A stretch of DNA of 64,000 bases from Vitellaria paradoxa (GCA_019916065.1 CM034233.1:2108001-2172000); one strand, 5' to 3'; counted from the first letter of the stretch, positions 22,923-35,534 are shown. A program made the numbers and translations. Notes: a model not told the origin generated them from the sequence alone.

Positions 22923-25900
22923 TCTAATTAGAGTTAATTGGAGTTAATTATTGTTATTCCAAAAAATAACACTTCAATACATTATACGAAGATCAAATAT
23001 ACAACAAATAAAATAATACGATACAAATTAAATAAATTAACAATAAACAATTCAATATTTACTCATTATAACATAAATCAAACAATAGATATTAATTTTT
23101 TTTTTGTCTTATGCATCGATTCTTATTTAAAAGTATTCTTTTTATGAAAAAAAATAATATGTTTAAAAGTTTACAAACTTTATTGTATTTAATTTATTAA
23201 AAAATCTATCAACTTTTACTAACTTTTTATACTTTTTTCAAACTATATATTATTTTTACATTAAACTATATATTAATTCTCATATTTTTAGTAGTATTAT
23301 CTAACATTATAAATATCATAATATAATTTAATTTCCGTAAGGTACGTTAATCAATTTATTTATAAAAATGACCATATTGAGTGAAGATGTTAGCATTGCT
23401 TCAAAAACTCTCTCTACCCTTTGTCATTTTTTGTTTTTATAAAATTACAAAGTTAATTTCATAGTGAAGAACAATTAAAATTTGTTTTCACTCTCGTTTT
23501 TCTTTTCTATTATAAATATTTTATTAATTTCATTACTTAATCTATTTTTGTTGCATCACATTAAAAATGAATTATTTTATTCAAAGATTTTATTAAACTA
23601 AAATTATTTTTGATAATTTTTTTTATAAGTTTATTATTGTTAAGTGTCGTTTTAAGAATTAGTTAGTTATAGTCAAGTTGATAGGTAGAGTTGAATATAT
23701 ATATATATATATAGTGGGAGACAAATTTTTTAGTAATTTTTACTTTTTTTGACATTTGATAACTCCTTAAAAGTTACTAAAAAATTTTGAAATTTTTTTT
23801 AACATTTTTACTAAATTTAATTGAAAGATATTAAAAATAGTTAATAAAATTTTTTTATATTTTTAATAAACTAAATACTCCTATATAATCTAAAATTTAA
23901 AATTCAATTGATTATACTATTTGTATATATATTATTTTATTTTTATTCATTAAATATAATTTTTTAAGCCCAAGTTTAACGCTCCAAAAAAATAGGTCAC
24001 ATGCATAATTTTCCAAGTATCACATATAATTTTCCAAGTATCCAAAAAAATTTTTCAAGTATCACAAGATGAATTTTATATGAATAATTTGATAATTAAA
24101 ATCAAATGATATATTACTGGCATCAAGCTTAAAGAAGTAAATAGTCAAGAGTAGGAAATTTTTTATTTTTTCCCTTCAATATTTCAACTAATTTCATTTT
24201 AGCTATTTTATGATTCTAAAATATAAATCTATCACTTTTTATGAATTATTATTTTCCAATTAATTTACAAAATTTTTTGAATTTTGTAATGAATTCAAAT
24301 AATAAATTGTAATTTGTATTAATTTTTTTCAAATTCTACCGATCGAATAGTTTTTAAATTACGAATTGTTAACTATACAAAAAAATTTTATTATCCAGAA
24401 TTTGTTACTATGCCCACGAGGGCTAGATATTCGTTTTAGAGAGCAAATGGCAGACTAACAAATACAAAAAAAAAAATTAACTTTTGTCATTTTTTAAATT
24501 TTTTCCAATTTTAATAACTTCTTTTAATTTTTATAAATTTATACCAAACAATCAATTAACAACTAAAGTATTACTTTGTCATTCTCGCATGAAAAGTTAC
24601 ACGGCTCTATATTTCCCATCACGTTAAATTCATGTTTAAAAGAACAAAAAGTAATTTACTTTTGAATATCTAATGAAAAAATTAAAAGAAAAAGAAAGTA
24701 ATAATCATTTTGGTGGTCACATTTTGACTTTTATGTCAAAATATTAGAGAGAGAAACTGTTAGAATGAGTTTTTGGGGTTCGTTCTCACGGATTTATGTC
24801 AGTTTTGTTGAAATTTATTAAAAAGTTATTGAGATTTGTAAAAAAAGTATTGGAATTTATAAAAATTTGTTAGAATATGGATAAAATGTATTAAAGAGTT
24901 TTAGAAATTTTCAAAAATTTAAATTTTTTTTATTTTTAGTAAATTAAACGCAGCCTAAATTATTTTGATCGAATTTAATTAATTTTAATTTTATTTTTTG
25001 CATTTCGTCTATTTTTTTCACCCAAATAACAAATACAATTGGGGTATTTAGTTTATTAAATTTTATCACAAATTATAAAAATTATCAATTTTTTTCGATT
25101 AAATCTCATCACATGTTTTTTTTACGTCAAATTTTTAAAGATTAAGGTGAACCCAGGTGGCTGTCAGAATTAGTCCATTCAAAGAAACAAAATCTTACTG
25201 TGGGGCGGGGGATGACCATTCCCCCCCCCCCCCAATTGACTCCATCAGATCTTGCTGTAGGAAGTATAGGGTCCCAACCAAAAAAACAAACACACACAAG
25301 AAAATAGTTGTTTTTATTTTATATTTGACGTTTGACAATATTTTAAAAATTATTTTAAATTTTTTAAAATTTATCTAACTTTTTAATAAAATAAAAGTTC
25401 CAAAAAATTCTTAAAATTTCTTTAATTTTTTTACCAAATAAGTAAAAGTTACTAAAAATTTTTAAAAATTATTAAAATTTTTAACAAACATCCAAAAATT
25501 ATTGGAAATTTCTATTGTTTTATCAAATATATAAAAAGTTGCACCTAGCAACTTTTGTTAAAAAATCACCAAAAGTTTCCAAGAGTTTTGCTTCCAAACA
25601 CTTCTGTTTTTTATCACTGAAGGTTAAATTTACATACAATACATTGATGGGAAGGAAATTAAGAAAAACGATATTTTTATAATAAAATTAGATTTTTAAA
25701 AGTAATTATAATAATACAATAAAATTTATAACCGTAATATTAGAAATTTAAAATTATTTTAATTTGGAGGGTGCACAGTGGCCAGTGATCTGGGCGAAGA
25801 AAGTGCCGGAGATGTTTTTGTTAAACTGAAAAGTAAAAGAGCTCAAGTGCAATTTTCAAGTAAGTGCAACTGTGTATTTAGTTTATGTCTTTTTCTTTCT

Positions 25901-25930
25901 TCCAACATACCAATTTTTATAAAATAAAAT
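22923..25930. other. CACTA interior, AT-rich, no gene
   Basis: Long AT-rich sequence, a C14 run near 25220, and stretches resembling the local MITE families (23520-23600, 25290-25610). No transposase exon or other coding region is supported. Confidence 0.5.
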
Positions 25931-26130
25931 TAAAAAACATAATATTAAAAAAAACAGCAAATAAAAAATACAGAAAAAAAAAACAGCAAACAAAAAAAAA
26001 AAAAAAAACAGAAAAAAAAACAGCAAATAAAAAATACAGAAAAAAAACAGCAAACAAAAAAAAAAACAGAAAAAAAAACAGCAAATTAAAAAAAATTAAA
26101 AACAACAGCAACATACACAAATAAAAATAT
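25931..26130. repeat. A-rich imperfect tandem (AACAGCAAA units)
   Basis: Repeated AAAAAACAGCAAATAAAAAA-type units. The Lys/Asn-rich or Phe/Leu-rich frames through it are repeat products. Confidence 0.75.
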
Positions 26131-26409
26131 TACACAATACGCACATGAAATAAACAATTTAACGAGTAACTAAAATAAAAAAAATTAAACAAACAATAAT
26201 ACATACATGCATGTATAGATAATCATCAAACCCCCAACCACAAAAAACAAAAAAAAATTATTTACATTTATCCAACAATAAACATGAAAAATACAAAAAA
26301 AAGAAAAAAAATTTCAAACTAAAAAAAAAAATACAAACCTGGTACGGTGTAGTGTTGCCTTAACCTCAAAATAAACTACAATAAACAAAAAAAAAATTAA
26401 TGCATGTTT

Positions 26410-26415
26410 ATGAGT

Positions 26416-26473
<58 letters not shown>

Positions 26474-26625
26474 CCTCCGGCGAGGCTGGCGAACTCCGGT
26501 CCGGCACGGCACGGCACGGCACGGCAGAGGGGGGAGAGAAGACGGCAGAGGGGGGAGAGAACTGAGAGCGCGGGGGAGGGAGGAAAAAAAGGGAGGGAGG
26601 GAGAGGAAAAAGAGGGAGGCTTTCT
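26410..26625. repeat. GA microsatellite, CGGCA repeats and purine-rich tract
   Basis: (GA)n at about 26414-26473, four tandem CGGCA units near 26503-26525, a repeat of CAGAGGGGGGAGAGAA and then GGGAGGGAGGGAG. It lies just inside the promoter-side end of the CACTA element. The polypurine strand could form non-B DNA. Confidence 0.75.
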
Positions 26626-26639
26626 GCCGAATATAATTA

Positions 26640-26864
26640 GAGAATCAGCGACCGCTTTAAGCGGTCGCTAATACGGTCGCTACAACAATATTAGCGACCG
26701 CTTAAAGCGGTCGCGCGAATTTTTTCGTCGTCGATGCCTTGCCGCACGGGATTAGCGACAGACGTTTAAGCGACCGCCATTAGCGGTCGCTAATATTGTT
26801 GTAGCGACCGCTTTAAGCGGTCGCCCGAGATTTCCATTCGCCAATTCCCCAATCTCTAGTAGTG
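26640..26864. repeat. CACTA subterminal repeat region, 5' (promoter) side
   Basis: About ten GCGACCG/CGGTCGC motifs, including repeated palindromes GCGACCGCTTTAAGCGGTCG. Same core as the other end, so a common binding protein, probably the tnpA-like product, is inferred. Confidence 0.75.
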
Positions 26865-26939
26865 GAAGTTAGGATCAAGCTCTCTCAAATTCATGTCAAA
26901 TTAGTTGATATAAATTCTAGCTTGCTTGATAGTTGGGAT

Positions 26940-27150
26940 ATGGGAAACACCCTAGCCGCATACTCTACAAACTTGCTTGGACTAGCTTAGTGTATCACAC
27001 ATGAGAAGAAAGAAACAAAAGAATATTCGAGGGACAATCTTCATCCATGGCCGCTATTGTGTAAAAGGTTGAATATGAAGTTAGGACCAAGCTCTCTCGA
27101 ATTCATGTCAAATTAGTTGATGTAAATTCTAGTTTGCTTGATAGTTGGAG
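26940..27150. repeat. Tandem copy of the CACTA target region (empty site)
   Basis: GCATACTCTACAAACTTGCT through TTGAATATGAAGTTAGGA repeats, with few changes, the sequence that flanks the CACTA element on its two sides (15047-15170 joined to 26865-26930). There is one GAA where the element would sit. Confidence 0.85.
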
Positions 27151-27239
27151 AATCCACTAGCTACTTGTAATTTTGTTTCATGAGAGAATGCCCCCAAGAT
27201 ATTGTACATAATTATCTCCATTAATCCAAATATTCTTAA

Positions 27240-27640
27240 TTAACAAAAAATACAATTAATGAGGTCCCACTCAAAAGGACAATAATGTGGTAATGCGACA
27301 TCATCCTAGAACCAAGATGCACGGTACCTACCCACAATTTGCGACCATTTAATTAATAAATTAATACAATGTACAACTTAATTATCAGGTCGTCCTTTTG
27401 CAAATATTCAAGGACACAAATCAAGCTTGGAAGGCTTGACGAAGTCTTCGTCCTTTTTGCGGCGTGTTTAAGGTTATGAAACTTTATAGTTGTTTGGTCG
27501 TCTAGCTGCATTTCTTATCATTTTAGCCGTTAATTGGCTTGTCTTGCCAATGGGTGCAAATCGAGCATCGTTATTGGTCGTCTTCATTTCTTTTCGGGGT
27601 AGACTTGCAGAGTCTTGCCAAGTTAACTCTGCACCTAATT
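27240..27640. repeat. Duplicated intergenic block
   Basis: Parallels 34140-34490 and 60535-61290 (GCACGGTACCTACCCACAAT, GGTCGTCCTTTTGCA). No gene. Confidence 0.65.
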
Positions 27641-29423
27641 TTCCATAGGTTGCTGTGACTACTCAACAAACTCCAAGCCCAAGGTCTGATCATCATAAAG
27701 TTTATGGGATTGGAAGGTGATCCAAAAATAATTAGTATTACGCGGTTTCATTTCAATGACTTCTTTTAGTACTGAATGTTGCTTCATTTCAATGACTTTC
27801 AGTACACATGCTTCTTGCCTCTTCGATCATTTTGGTTAGAAATATATGACTCTGTAATCTCAAGAAATACCAAAAGAGGGGGAAAAAATTAAATCTTTGT
27901 AACCACGTGAGTAGTATATGTTTTCAACAAATTCACTCTCTCCATGTACAAGAGTTAAATTAAGAATTTTTCCTGTCCTAAATATATATGAATTTTTTTC
28001 GTTCATGATTAATCATCAATAATTAAATATTATTATTTTTCTAGTCACAGGCTATGGGCCGAGGATTAAACTGAGAATTTTTCTCGCACTGAGTTATAGG
28101 AATTTTTTCTCACCTTAGGATATGGGCTAAATATTAAATTTGATTAGAGACAATTGGACTAATATGTTAAATATTATTAATACTAATAAATTTTTAGACC
28201 AAATTACCCGGGATACAATCTGCCACAGCCAAATAATAGTTTCACCATTGTTTATATATATATATATATATATTCATAACAAAATATCATATGTAGATGT
28301 AAATATTTTTTGGCGCCAGTCATTCTGGTGGCTGATGTAGTCACAAAATTAACAATGCTCTTGTAACAAATTCTTACACTAATTAAGGCTTATACTTCAT
28401 AGCTAAGGAGCAGAACAATTGCGCATGAAAAGCAATAGCTCTATAAATTACCATAATTAAATTTGGATTGATTCCATTCAAAAAGACAAATGTAATAAGG
28501 TATAGGGCAAGTCCCTTGGGGGGCGTTTCAATAAAATTGGAACGATGTGGAGAAGATTAAGATAGACTGTGTAAGGATGACACAAACAACTCAAAAAATT
28601 AATGGTCCAAATCTCTCTTCATTACCCCAAAAAAGGGGAAAAAAAGAAAAAAAAAAAAAAAAGAACAAGAAAATCATAGGACAATAACCAATGACTAAAT
28701 GAGGAAGAGTATATGCATGCATCTCCTTGGGTTTTCACATCAGTTAATGCAATGACATTAGTCATTTATTCTTGCTAGAAAAGGACTATTTTGTCTTGTC
28801 CACGAAGCTAGCTAGTAATTACTAATGCAACTTGCATGAGTAATATTCAAACTTGGGCAAGCTGGCGTTAATTAAATTAGGTTTTGACCACGCTATTAAC
28901 GAATAAGGACGTCCAAATTCCATCAAGTATTAGAAAAATAATTACCAAAAAAAAAGTAATAAAAAATATATCACAAAGTCACTAGTACTGAATTTCATAG
29001 GGGTCCTTTAGTTTTTCCATAATATATATATATAGAAAAGTCCTTTCCTAGAGCATCCTATCACAAATATACAGACTAATTAAAGATAGTCGATCTGGTT
29101 AATAAAATTGTTAATTTCAAGCGATTTATTTGTTTATTTGACAGCAAATGAAGGGAATATTGGTTAGAAATTTCCAAGTAGCTAGATGCAAAAATATTAA
29201 AAAAAGAAAAGAAAAGAAAAGAAAAATAGTGAAGTCGAGAAACACGAGAAGAAGAAGAGTTTACCGCAGGGATATTATTTTTGAGACTGAAGTGTCATTA
29301 TTTGCTCTCTTCCTGCTGTATGGAACTCTTAATTAATTTGGTGCAGGCTCATCTGTAGTTATGAAAATAATGATGCTTAAGCAGTAATAAATTTGTTATC
29401 TTTACACAAAGGTTTATGCTCTT
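27641..29423. repeat. Duplicated block B (copy of 7005-8990)
   Basis: Collinear with block A but with no SINE at about 28903. Ends at the LINE insertion. No coding sequence. Confidence 0.8.
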
Positions 29424-29819
29424 ATTTTTTTAAAAACCCCCCTTAGCGGTAAGGGGGTTTGGTAGGGAGCCCTATCAATTTATTAAAATTAAAAAAGAGA
29501 GTACACGAAGGAGGATGACTTAAACCTTATCTCCAAAAAATGCATAGGAAAGTAATAACAAAAATACCTAAGGATGCGGTGACTCACCGCTTTATAAAAA
29601 GAAAATTTAATAGTAAAAGTAATAAAAGAAAGAAAATTGTAATGACTCACTACAGTACAAAAAAAAAAAGAGGGAGACATAAACTTGACCTTCCAAGCAA
29701 AAGAGAGAAAATTAATGAAAGATCTAAATCTTAATCTAAGGAGTCACATTTGCATTAAGAGAAAGAATGCCATATATAGCTCGAGAAAGATCTCTCTACT
29801 CATAAAAGGTTTGATCTTG

Positions 29820-30203
29820 CTGATGAGTACATGCCTAATTGGCCATAAAATCTGCTGCCTGATTTGCTTTCCTGTAAACATGATGTAGCTAGATCGATGC
29901 AGAAGCACAAAAATAACGAATCCGAGCTAAAAAATAAGCATACTCTCAACATCCAGAACTATTAAAAGTAACCCAAGATACCTCAGTAGTTTAGTCAGAC
30001 TCAACAATCAAAGAAGTAAAACCTATCTTAGAAGCAGTTTCTAGATCTATCAGTAAAGCAATAAGCTCAACATAAATAATAGGTTTCTGACCAAGGAATT
30101 TGCCAAAAGTAAAAATAAGCCTGCCAAGATGAATACAATGAATACCACCTGCTGCTAATGGTCTTGGATTGCCATGGGAACAACCATCCACCTTATGCTT
30201 CAA
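29820..30203 (-). pseudogene. LINE RNase H domain remnant
   Basis: Reads VDGCSHGNPRPLAAGGI, then YVELIALLIDLE and VESD, then, after stops, YRKANQAADFMAN. This is the order of the RNase H domain at the 3' end of plant LINE ORF2, with Asp and Glu candidates retained. Internal stops end the frame at 29991. Confidence 0.7.
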
Positions 30204-30238
30204 GCATCCTCAAGAAGGCTGAATTCAAGAAATAACTC

Positions 30239-30739
30239 TCACTCAACGACGCTCATTCCGGTGCCGACACCGGCAAGGGAGTCACCAGTCGAGTAGGGTT
30301 CTGCCAGAAAAGAACAAGATGCTGAAACTGCGTTTTTGGGGTCACCAAAAACAATGGAAGTGTTTGGAAGGCTGTTTAAAACTTGATTCGGCCTGGAAAT
30401 CAACAAATTAGCGCCAGCAACTTGAGGATTAAATCCCAAAATAGATTGGGCAAAAGATGATAACATATCACCAACTGCAGATTGAATCTTATTTGCGAAA
30501 AGGTTGAAATCTGCTTGAACATCCATGGCTGGATCTTGGGAAGGTCTAGGGTTAGCCTTTGGATTGCCGGCCGAACTCAAAAGCTGAGTGGAAATCATTC
30601 CAGAGGCCGGAACCGAGCCGAAAAGATCCATGTGAATGCTGGGAAGTGATGAGGCGCCATGAACACCGCCCAAACAAGAAGATGAAAGGGAGGTCTCAAT
30701 GCCGCTAGAAGTGGCCATAACCGGAGATGAAGCTGCCAA
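30239..30739 (-). pseudogene. LINE N-terminal fragment (ORF1-like)
   Basis: 166 open codons starting MAASSPVMATSSG, rich in Ser, Ala, Gly and Pro, with no domain I can name. Its place directly 5' of the RNase H remnant inside the same target duplications suggests it is the element's first ORF; this is inference. Confidence 0.4.
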
Positions 30740-30848
30740 AATGGCTTGTCAGAGATTATCAACCAAACTGGTGCCGGAAAATAGGATCATCGGAGATGCG
30801 TGCGCTTGTAGTTGCAGATTTTAACTTTCATGATATTTCTTTTATGGG

Positions 30849-31378
30849 ACACTAAGGTTTATACTTCTTGCATATCAAACTAATTAAGGAGTAGTATAAT
30901 TTTGCTATACATTTATCAATAATGTTGATCTATAAATTAATTACAATACGATTTGGATGCCACTTAAAAAGAGGAACACAATAAGACATATAAATGTGTT
31001 GACAAGGAATGAAAGACTTCACACGAAAGTCTTCTTAATTTGTTGTATCCATATATGATTCTATATATGTATATTAATAAATTAATCTATGGTCATGCTA
31101 ATCCATGAGTGAACAAAAACTGAGAATAAAAATGTAGTAATTAAAATGACTCCAAATACAATATGCCTTTTAATTTCTTTCAATCTAGCTAGTGGACTCA
31201 AAATAGGATATAAATATATAGACTTTAATTAATTATAATTAGCTTTAGCAAGCACAGTCTACAACACAATCAGGATAATGAAAAGGGGAATATCAATAGA
31301 AATAGGCAAATTAATTCCAAGTGTGGAAATAGCAGTTGCCCGAAGTAAAATCACTGTCCCCTTCTTCAGCAATTTCCT
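30849..31378. repeat. Duplicated downstream flank of the alpha gene
   Basis: Matches 8980-9330 and 55200-55538 (AAGTCTTCTTAATTTGTTGT; CATGAGTGAACAAAAACTGA). No gene. Confidence 0.7.
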
Positions 31379-31640
31379 TCATAAGACTTCTTCTTTAATA
31401 ATCACTTTTTCTCTACACATACAAGAAAATTTCACCTTTCCCTCCGAGACTGCAGAACCCTTTTGCACCTTGTAAGTCAATATCGCGCCGCCTCCTCCGT
31501 TTGCTCGCCCCTGATCGTAGAGCTGTTTGATTGAGGTATGCACTTCACCAATGTATCGGTCTCCGAGCTTACGTTTACAGTACAATTTGATGATAAGCAT
31601 GACCCCTTTTTGTTGTACCTCTAGCTCGCTGACAGCATAT
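31379..31640 (-). pseudogene. Alpha C2-domain gene copy B, 5' part lost
   Basis: Retains the second half of the C2 domain (MLIIKLYCKRKLGDRYIGEV, then KQLYDQGRANGGGG and the KVQKGSAVSEG segment). Compared with the intact copy at 55539-56069 a TGG Trp codon near the C-terminus has become TGA, ending the frame at 31379. Upstream of the codons matching ...AVSELEVQ the match stops at about 31640 and unrelated DNA follows, so start codon and promoter are absent. Confidence 0.8.
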
Positions 31641-33770
31641 ATCTCTTAAAATAATGATACTATGAAAATAGGAAGTAAACCCACACTTAGGTCACACCAT
31701 CTATAATATGAATAATTTAACTCAATTTATAAGAATAAACACAATTATTATTATTCACAGTTAAGACCAGGCTTAAGCTACTCAATCCTAAATTATTTAC
31801 GTATTCCACTTGGAAAATTAGGTCATTGTAGTTCCTAATTGATATCTTTTATTTCATGACCAAACTCATGATTAACAGAATAATCTATACATCTCATCAA
31901 TAAATGTAAGACTCCATTACCTTAATATCTCAATATTTTAACACATATAACAATTCATGTAATCTTATTTAATGGGAAATGAGGGAATGCAATACCAATA
32001 CATATTATCTAATCTCCATCTACCCCCCATCTTATCTTGGGATGGGTGACAGTTAGCAAAACATATAGGGTCATCAACTACACTGTTTATGCTTACAGTA
32101 AATGTATATTTCAATATATATAACAAGTAGGAAATTGTGTTATACTCCCACCAGTGTAAGATTCAAAGGAACCGTGTTACATCCCCTGTCTTTTCTGCTA
32201 GGGAACTGTGTTACACCCCTAATCAGGCATCCGTTTAACTCAAGTAGAGTAAAATTATAGGTAGAGAGCCGTATTATACCCCCTACCGGTGTAAGACTCA
32301 GGGGATCCGTGTTACATCCCCTAACTCTTCTATTAAGGAATCATGTTACACCCCTAGTCAGACATCTGCTTTATTTAAGCAGAAAATCAGTATAAATAGC
32401 TGTTAGGGAATCGAGTTACACCCCTAATCAACTAGGACTCAGAGGAACCAAGTTACATCTCATGTCCCTTCTGCTAGGGAACTGTGTTGTGCTCCTAGTC
32501 AGACATCTGCTTAGATTAAATAGGAAATCAATATAGATAGTATCTCAAGATTAACGTTGCAGTTCCAATAATTCAACTCTAGTCATATATATCGACTGGA
32601 GATCATTCGGTATTTTCAAAATCTCATGTTATCATTTTTCTCAAAAATTAAGGATCCGACCAGTGCCTGACATGTCAATAATATCAATATAGAACTCTCG
32701 GCCAATCAATAATCACAATATCAACCAGATGATAAAACCCTAGCCACATGTACATGTTATGCTCAATTATGTAAGCAAAAAGCGTCTTAATATAAACATG
32801 TATTCTTATTAGACTTGATGATGATTGGGGATTTACTTAATATTTAAAAATTAACTATGGATGAGTTTGGGCACAAAACAAGAGATTTGAAATTTAAAAT
32901 TTAACATTTTTAAACATCCCACCTAGTGCTGTCTGGACGCCAACACCAAATGCCAGCGTCCAGCCTTACTGCTTAACACTGTCTGGATGCTAGTGCCCAG
33001 AACTCGATTTTTGGGTTGGTTTTCAATGGACCCCAACTCCAAAACAATACCAAATCACTCATCCAAGCCATAAACTCAACAATCAATCGTACATAAACGT
33101 TCAAACATCTTAATAATATGTTTTTACCACATTTGATTCAATAATAACTCAATGTATATGCAAAATCTCAACATTTAGATGCAAATATACACACATTCAT
33201 ATATGCACACATATAGAGACAAATCATTCAAATCTCCACAATAATTAGCGAATAATATATCAAAATTATTCTAATAATGTCTAGACCACAAATATAAGTC
33301 TCATTACCTTGAATCCGAAGAGAAAAAATGCAATAGGAAGATATGTGTTTTGGCTTTCAAACTTTCAATGTCGATTTCTTTCACCTCGAGTGAAACCAAG
33401 CGAAACAAACACTACCATAATGTTCACGGCATTGAATACTACACCAATCTACTGACCTTCCCTCCCGAAACTCACTTTCTCTCCTCTCTCTTCTCTCTCT
33501 CCCCCTTGTTCTACAAGTGACAGAGACCCATGGGAAAGAAAAGGAAAAAAAAAAAAAGAAAGAAAAGGAAAAAAAAAAAAAAAAAGGAAAAGAAAGAGAA
33601 AAGAATAACTGGGCTATTGGCCAGTTATCTAACTTAATATTAATTTGGGCTAAACCTGGCACAAGAAAAATAAAATAAAATAAATCGATCAAATTTCAAT
33701 TGGAATATTTTATTGGCCTAAAATAATATATAAATGGCCAAAAATAAATACTGAATATTATATTTTTTAA
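31641..33770. other. Unidentified insert, about 2.1 kb
   Basis: Replaces the 5' half and upstream region of alpha copy B; homology to the other blocks resumes near 33780. It contains a degenerate tandem repeat (32140-32540), two partly repeated words (GTCCAGCCTTACTGC-type near 32930-33000), a pyrimidine tract and an A-rich tract (33540-33600). No transposase or LTR ends were recognised. It could be a solo LTR or a degraded element. Confidence 0.45.
32143..32540. repeat. Degenerate tandem repeat with GTGTTACATCCCCT
   Basis: About three units of 120-145 bp, each with GTGTTACAYCCCCT twice, TTCTGCTAGGGAA and AGNCATCTGCTT. Non-coding. Confidence 0.6.
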
Positions 33771-33779
33771 AATTATCAA

Positions 33780-35180
33780 ATACAAAATATTTGTTCAAAA
33801 TAAATAATTATTTCTAAGATTATAATAAATCAAAGAAAGATATTATCTTAAAAAATAGCATGTGTATATATATTTCTCTAAAAGCATTAGCGCGAATATG
33901 TATATATATACCAACCGAGAAAGTTTTTGCTAAATAGGCATAGAAAGCCCCCAAGGCAAGACGAGAGGTTACACTTTTTACGCAAAATAAAGTCAATTAG
34001 AAATCTCAACAAAACCCAAAAACGTAAAAATAATAGAAAAATTAAAGCCCTCACTTTAGATACTACGCTTCTTACAATTATTGTAGCCTAACAAGCTGTA
34101 GTGCAAGTAATATTGGCATATGAAATATCATATATACAAATAATGAGGTCCCACTCGAAAAGACAATAATGTAATAAGACAGACATCATGCAAGAACCAA
34201 GTGCGTGGTTCCTACCAACAATTTGCGACCATTTAATTAATACAATGAACACCTTAATTATCTGGTCGTCCTTTGGCAAATAAGGACACAAATCAACCTT
34301 GGAAGACTTGACGAAGTCTTGGTCCTTTTTGTCAAATAGCTTCATTTCTTATCATTTTAGTGGTTTGACTTGCAATCCATGGGGTGCAAATCAAGCATTC
34401 GTTATTAATTTGTCATCTTCATTTACTAAATTCTGGCAAAGTCTTGCCAATTTAATTAACCCTGCACCTAGTTAATTTTTCCATAGGTTGCTGTGACTAC
34501 TCAACAAACTCCAAGATCTGATCATAAAGTTTCTGGGATTGGAAGGTCATCCAAAAATCATTAGTATTACCCGGTTTACCCCCCCCCCCCCCCCCCAAAA
34601 AAAAACTAAGATGTTTATGATTTTGTCTAACGAACTTGGAAAAATCTTAATTACGCATGCCCCACTAGCCAGAAAGAATGATTTGTGTGGAATAAAGGTC
34701 ATCTGGTAAATTGCATGACTTAATTAAGAAAAATAATCCAAGAAAATTAATTAAATACATGCGCTAAATTAAATGTCACATTTCTGACTGGTACCGTGAT
34801 ACATAAACATCAAATAGAAATATGGTAAGTAGTATCTAGAATAAAAATAAGTTGTGTGTCATTAATTAATGATCCTTAATTTTTGGCATTCTAGGTTAAT
34901 TGCTTCTCTAGAAGAACATCAATATATTCATCATAGAATAGCACAACACAAATTATCATCGATCAAGCGTGAACAGGAGTTACAGAACAAACAAACATTA
35001 ATTTCTAGCCAAAGATAAGTACTCTTGAACTTGATATAACTTAACAAATTTATGATAGGGCATGTTTTTGTAGAGCAAAATAAAACACAAACATGTTCTC
35101 AATTTTGTTTCGTACAACTTGCTAGATTCACTGTTTGACAATTGGAAAAACATCTCAAGTTTTATGCAAAAGGTCACCGG
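33780..35180. repeat. Duplicated intergenic block
   Basis: Collinear with 14610-15060, 27240-27680 and 60340-61965, with a C17 run at about 34580. A 257-nt minus-strand open frame here has no domain and is not called. Confidence 0.65.
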
Positions 35181-35520
35181 TTAGTCTCTAATCATGCATG
35201 TTTTCAATAATATTGTAATATATTTTTAATTCAATTTTAGAGATTATTACTTTATATAAAATGAATGTATACACTTGATCAATTTTTGTTTTGTGAAGTG
35301 AATTTCAGATGAAAGTGATCAAGATGTAAAGCTTGATGAAAAGTTGATCAATAATGTGAATATTAGCAATGGAGAGGAGTAAAGCTAATCTAGATCAAAG
35401 TGGAGAGCTTACCAATGATGAAGTTGAAGTTTGGGGAAGCTGATGGGCATAAGATTCTAATTTGAGAAAGGAGGATTCGAATCCAAGGAATTAGGATTTG
35501 AACTCAATACATTGACAGCA
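35181..35520. other. Intergenic, unrecognised
   Basis: Start of an insert of about 2.7 kb relative to the third block. GGAGGATTCGAATCC-like words recur at 35470, 35747 and 35819. No gene. Confidence 0.4.
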
Positions 35521-35534
35521 AAGTTGGAACACAC

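Larger units (their letters stand above)
15171..26864 (-). mobile_element. CACTA (En/Spm) DNA transposon, 11.7 kb
   Basis: Begins CACTAGTAGAAAG; the right end, reverse-complemented, begins CACTACTAGAGATTG. The 3-bp target duplication GAA lies at 15168-15170 and 26865-26867. A diverged paralogue of the insertion site at about 27075 has a single GAA and no element. Both genes, tnp2-like (17834-21297) and tnpA-like (16022-17729), run on the minus strand, so transcription should start on the 26.8-kb side. Cut-and-paste movement is expected from the superfamily. Because both gene models are open and both ends are present, the element may still be autonomous; this is inference. Confidence 0.9.
29424..30848 (-). 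mobile_element. Internally deleted LINE (non-LTR retrotransposon)
   Basis: Minus-strand element with a short A/T tail at its 29.42-kb end and a target duplication of about 20 bp: ACACAAAGGTTTATGCTCTT on the left and ACACTAAGGTTTATACTTCT on the right (30849 on). Block A at about 8980 shows the uninterrupted target. An N-terminal open segment (30239-30739) sits 36 bp from a RNase H domain (about 29820-30203), so the endonuclease and reverse transcriptase are missing. Confidence 0.75.

Noticed and set aside
25885..26124. 79-codon Lys-rich open frame
   Set aside because: Low-complexity A-rich repeat, no family resemblance.
26414..26671. 85-codon Arg/Glu-rich open frame
   Set aside because: A translation of the GA microsatellite and purine tract.
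15171..26825. CRISPR-like spaced repeats (GCGACCG motifs)
   Set aside because: Eukaryotic context, palindromic motifs in both orientations with irregular spacing; CACTA subterminal repeats explain them.
33381..33692. 103-codon minus-strand open frame
   Set aside because: Mostly Phe/Ser from a poly-A/GAAA tract; no supporting domain or context.
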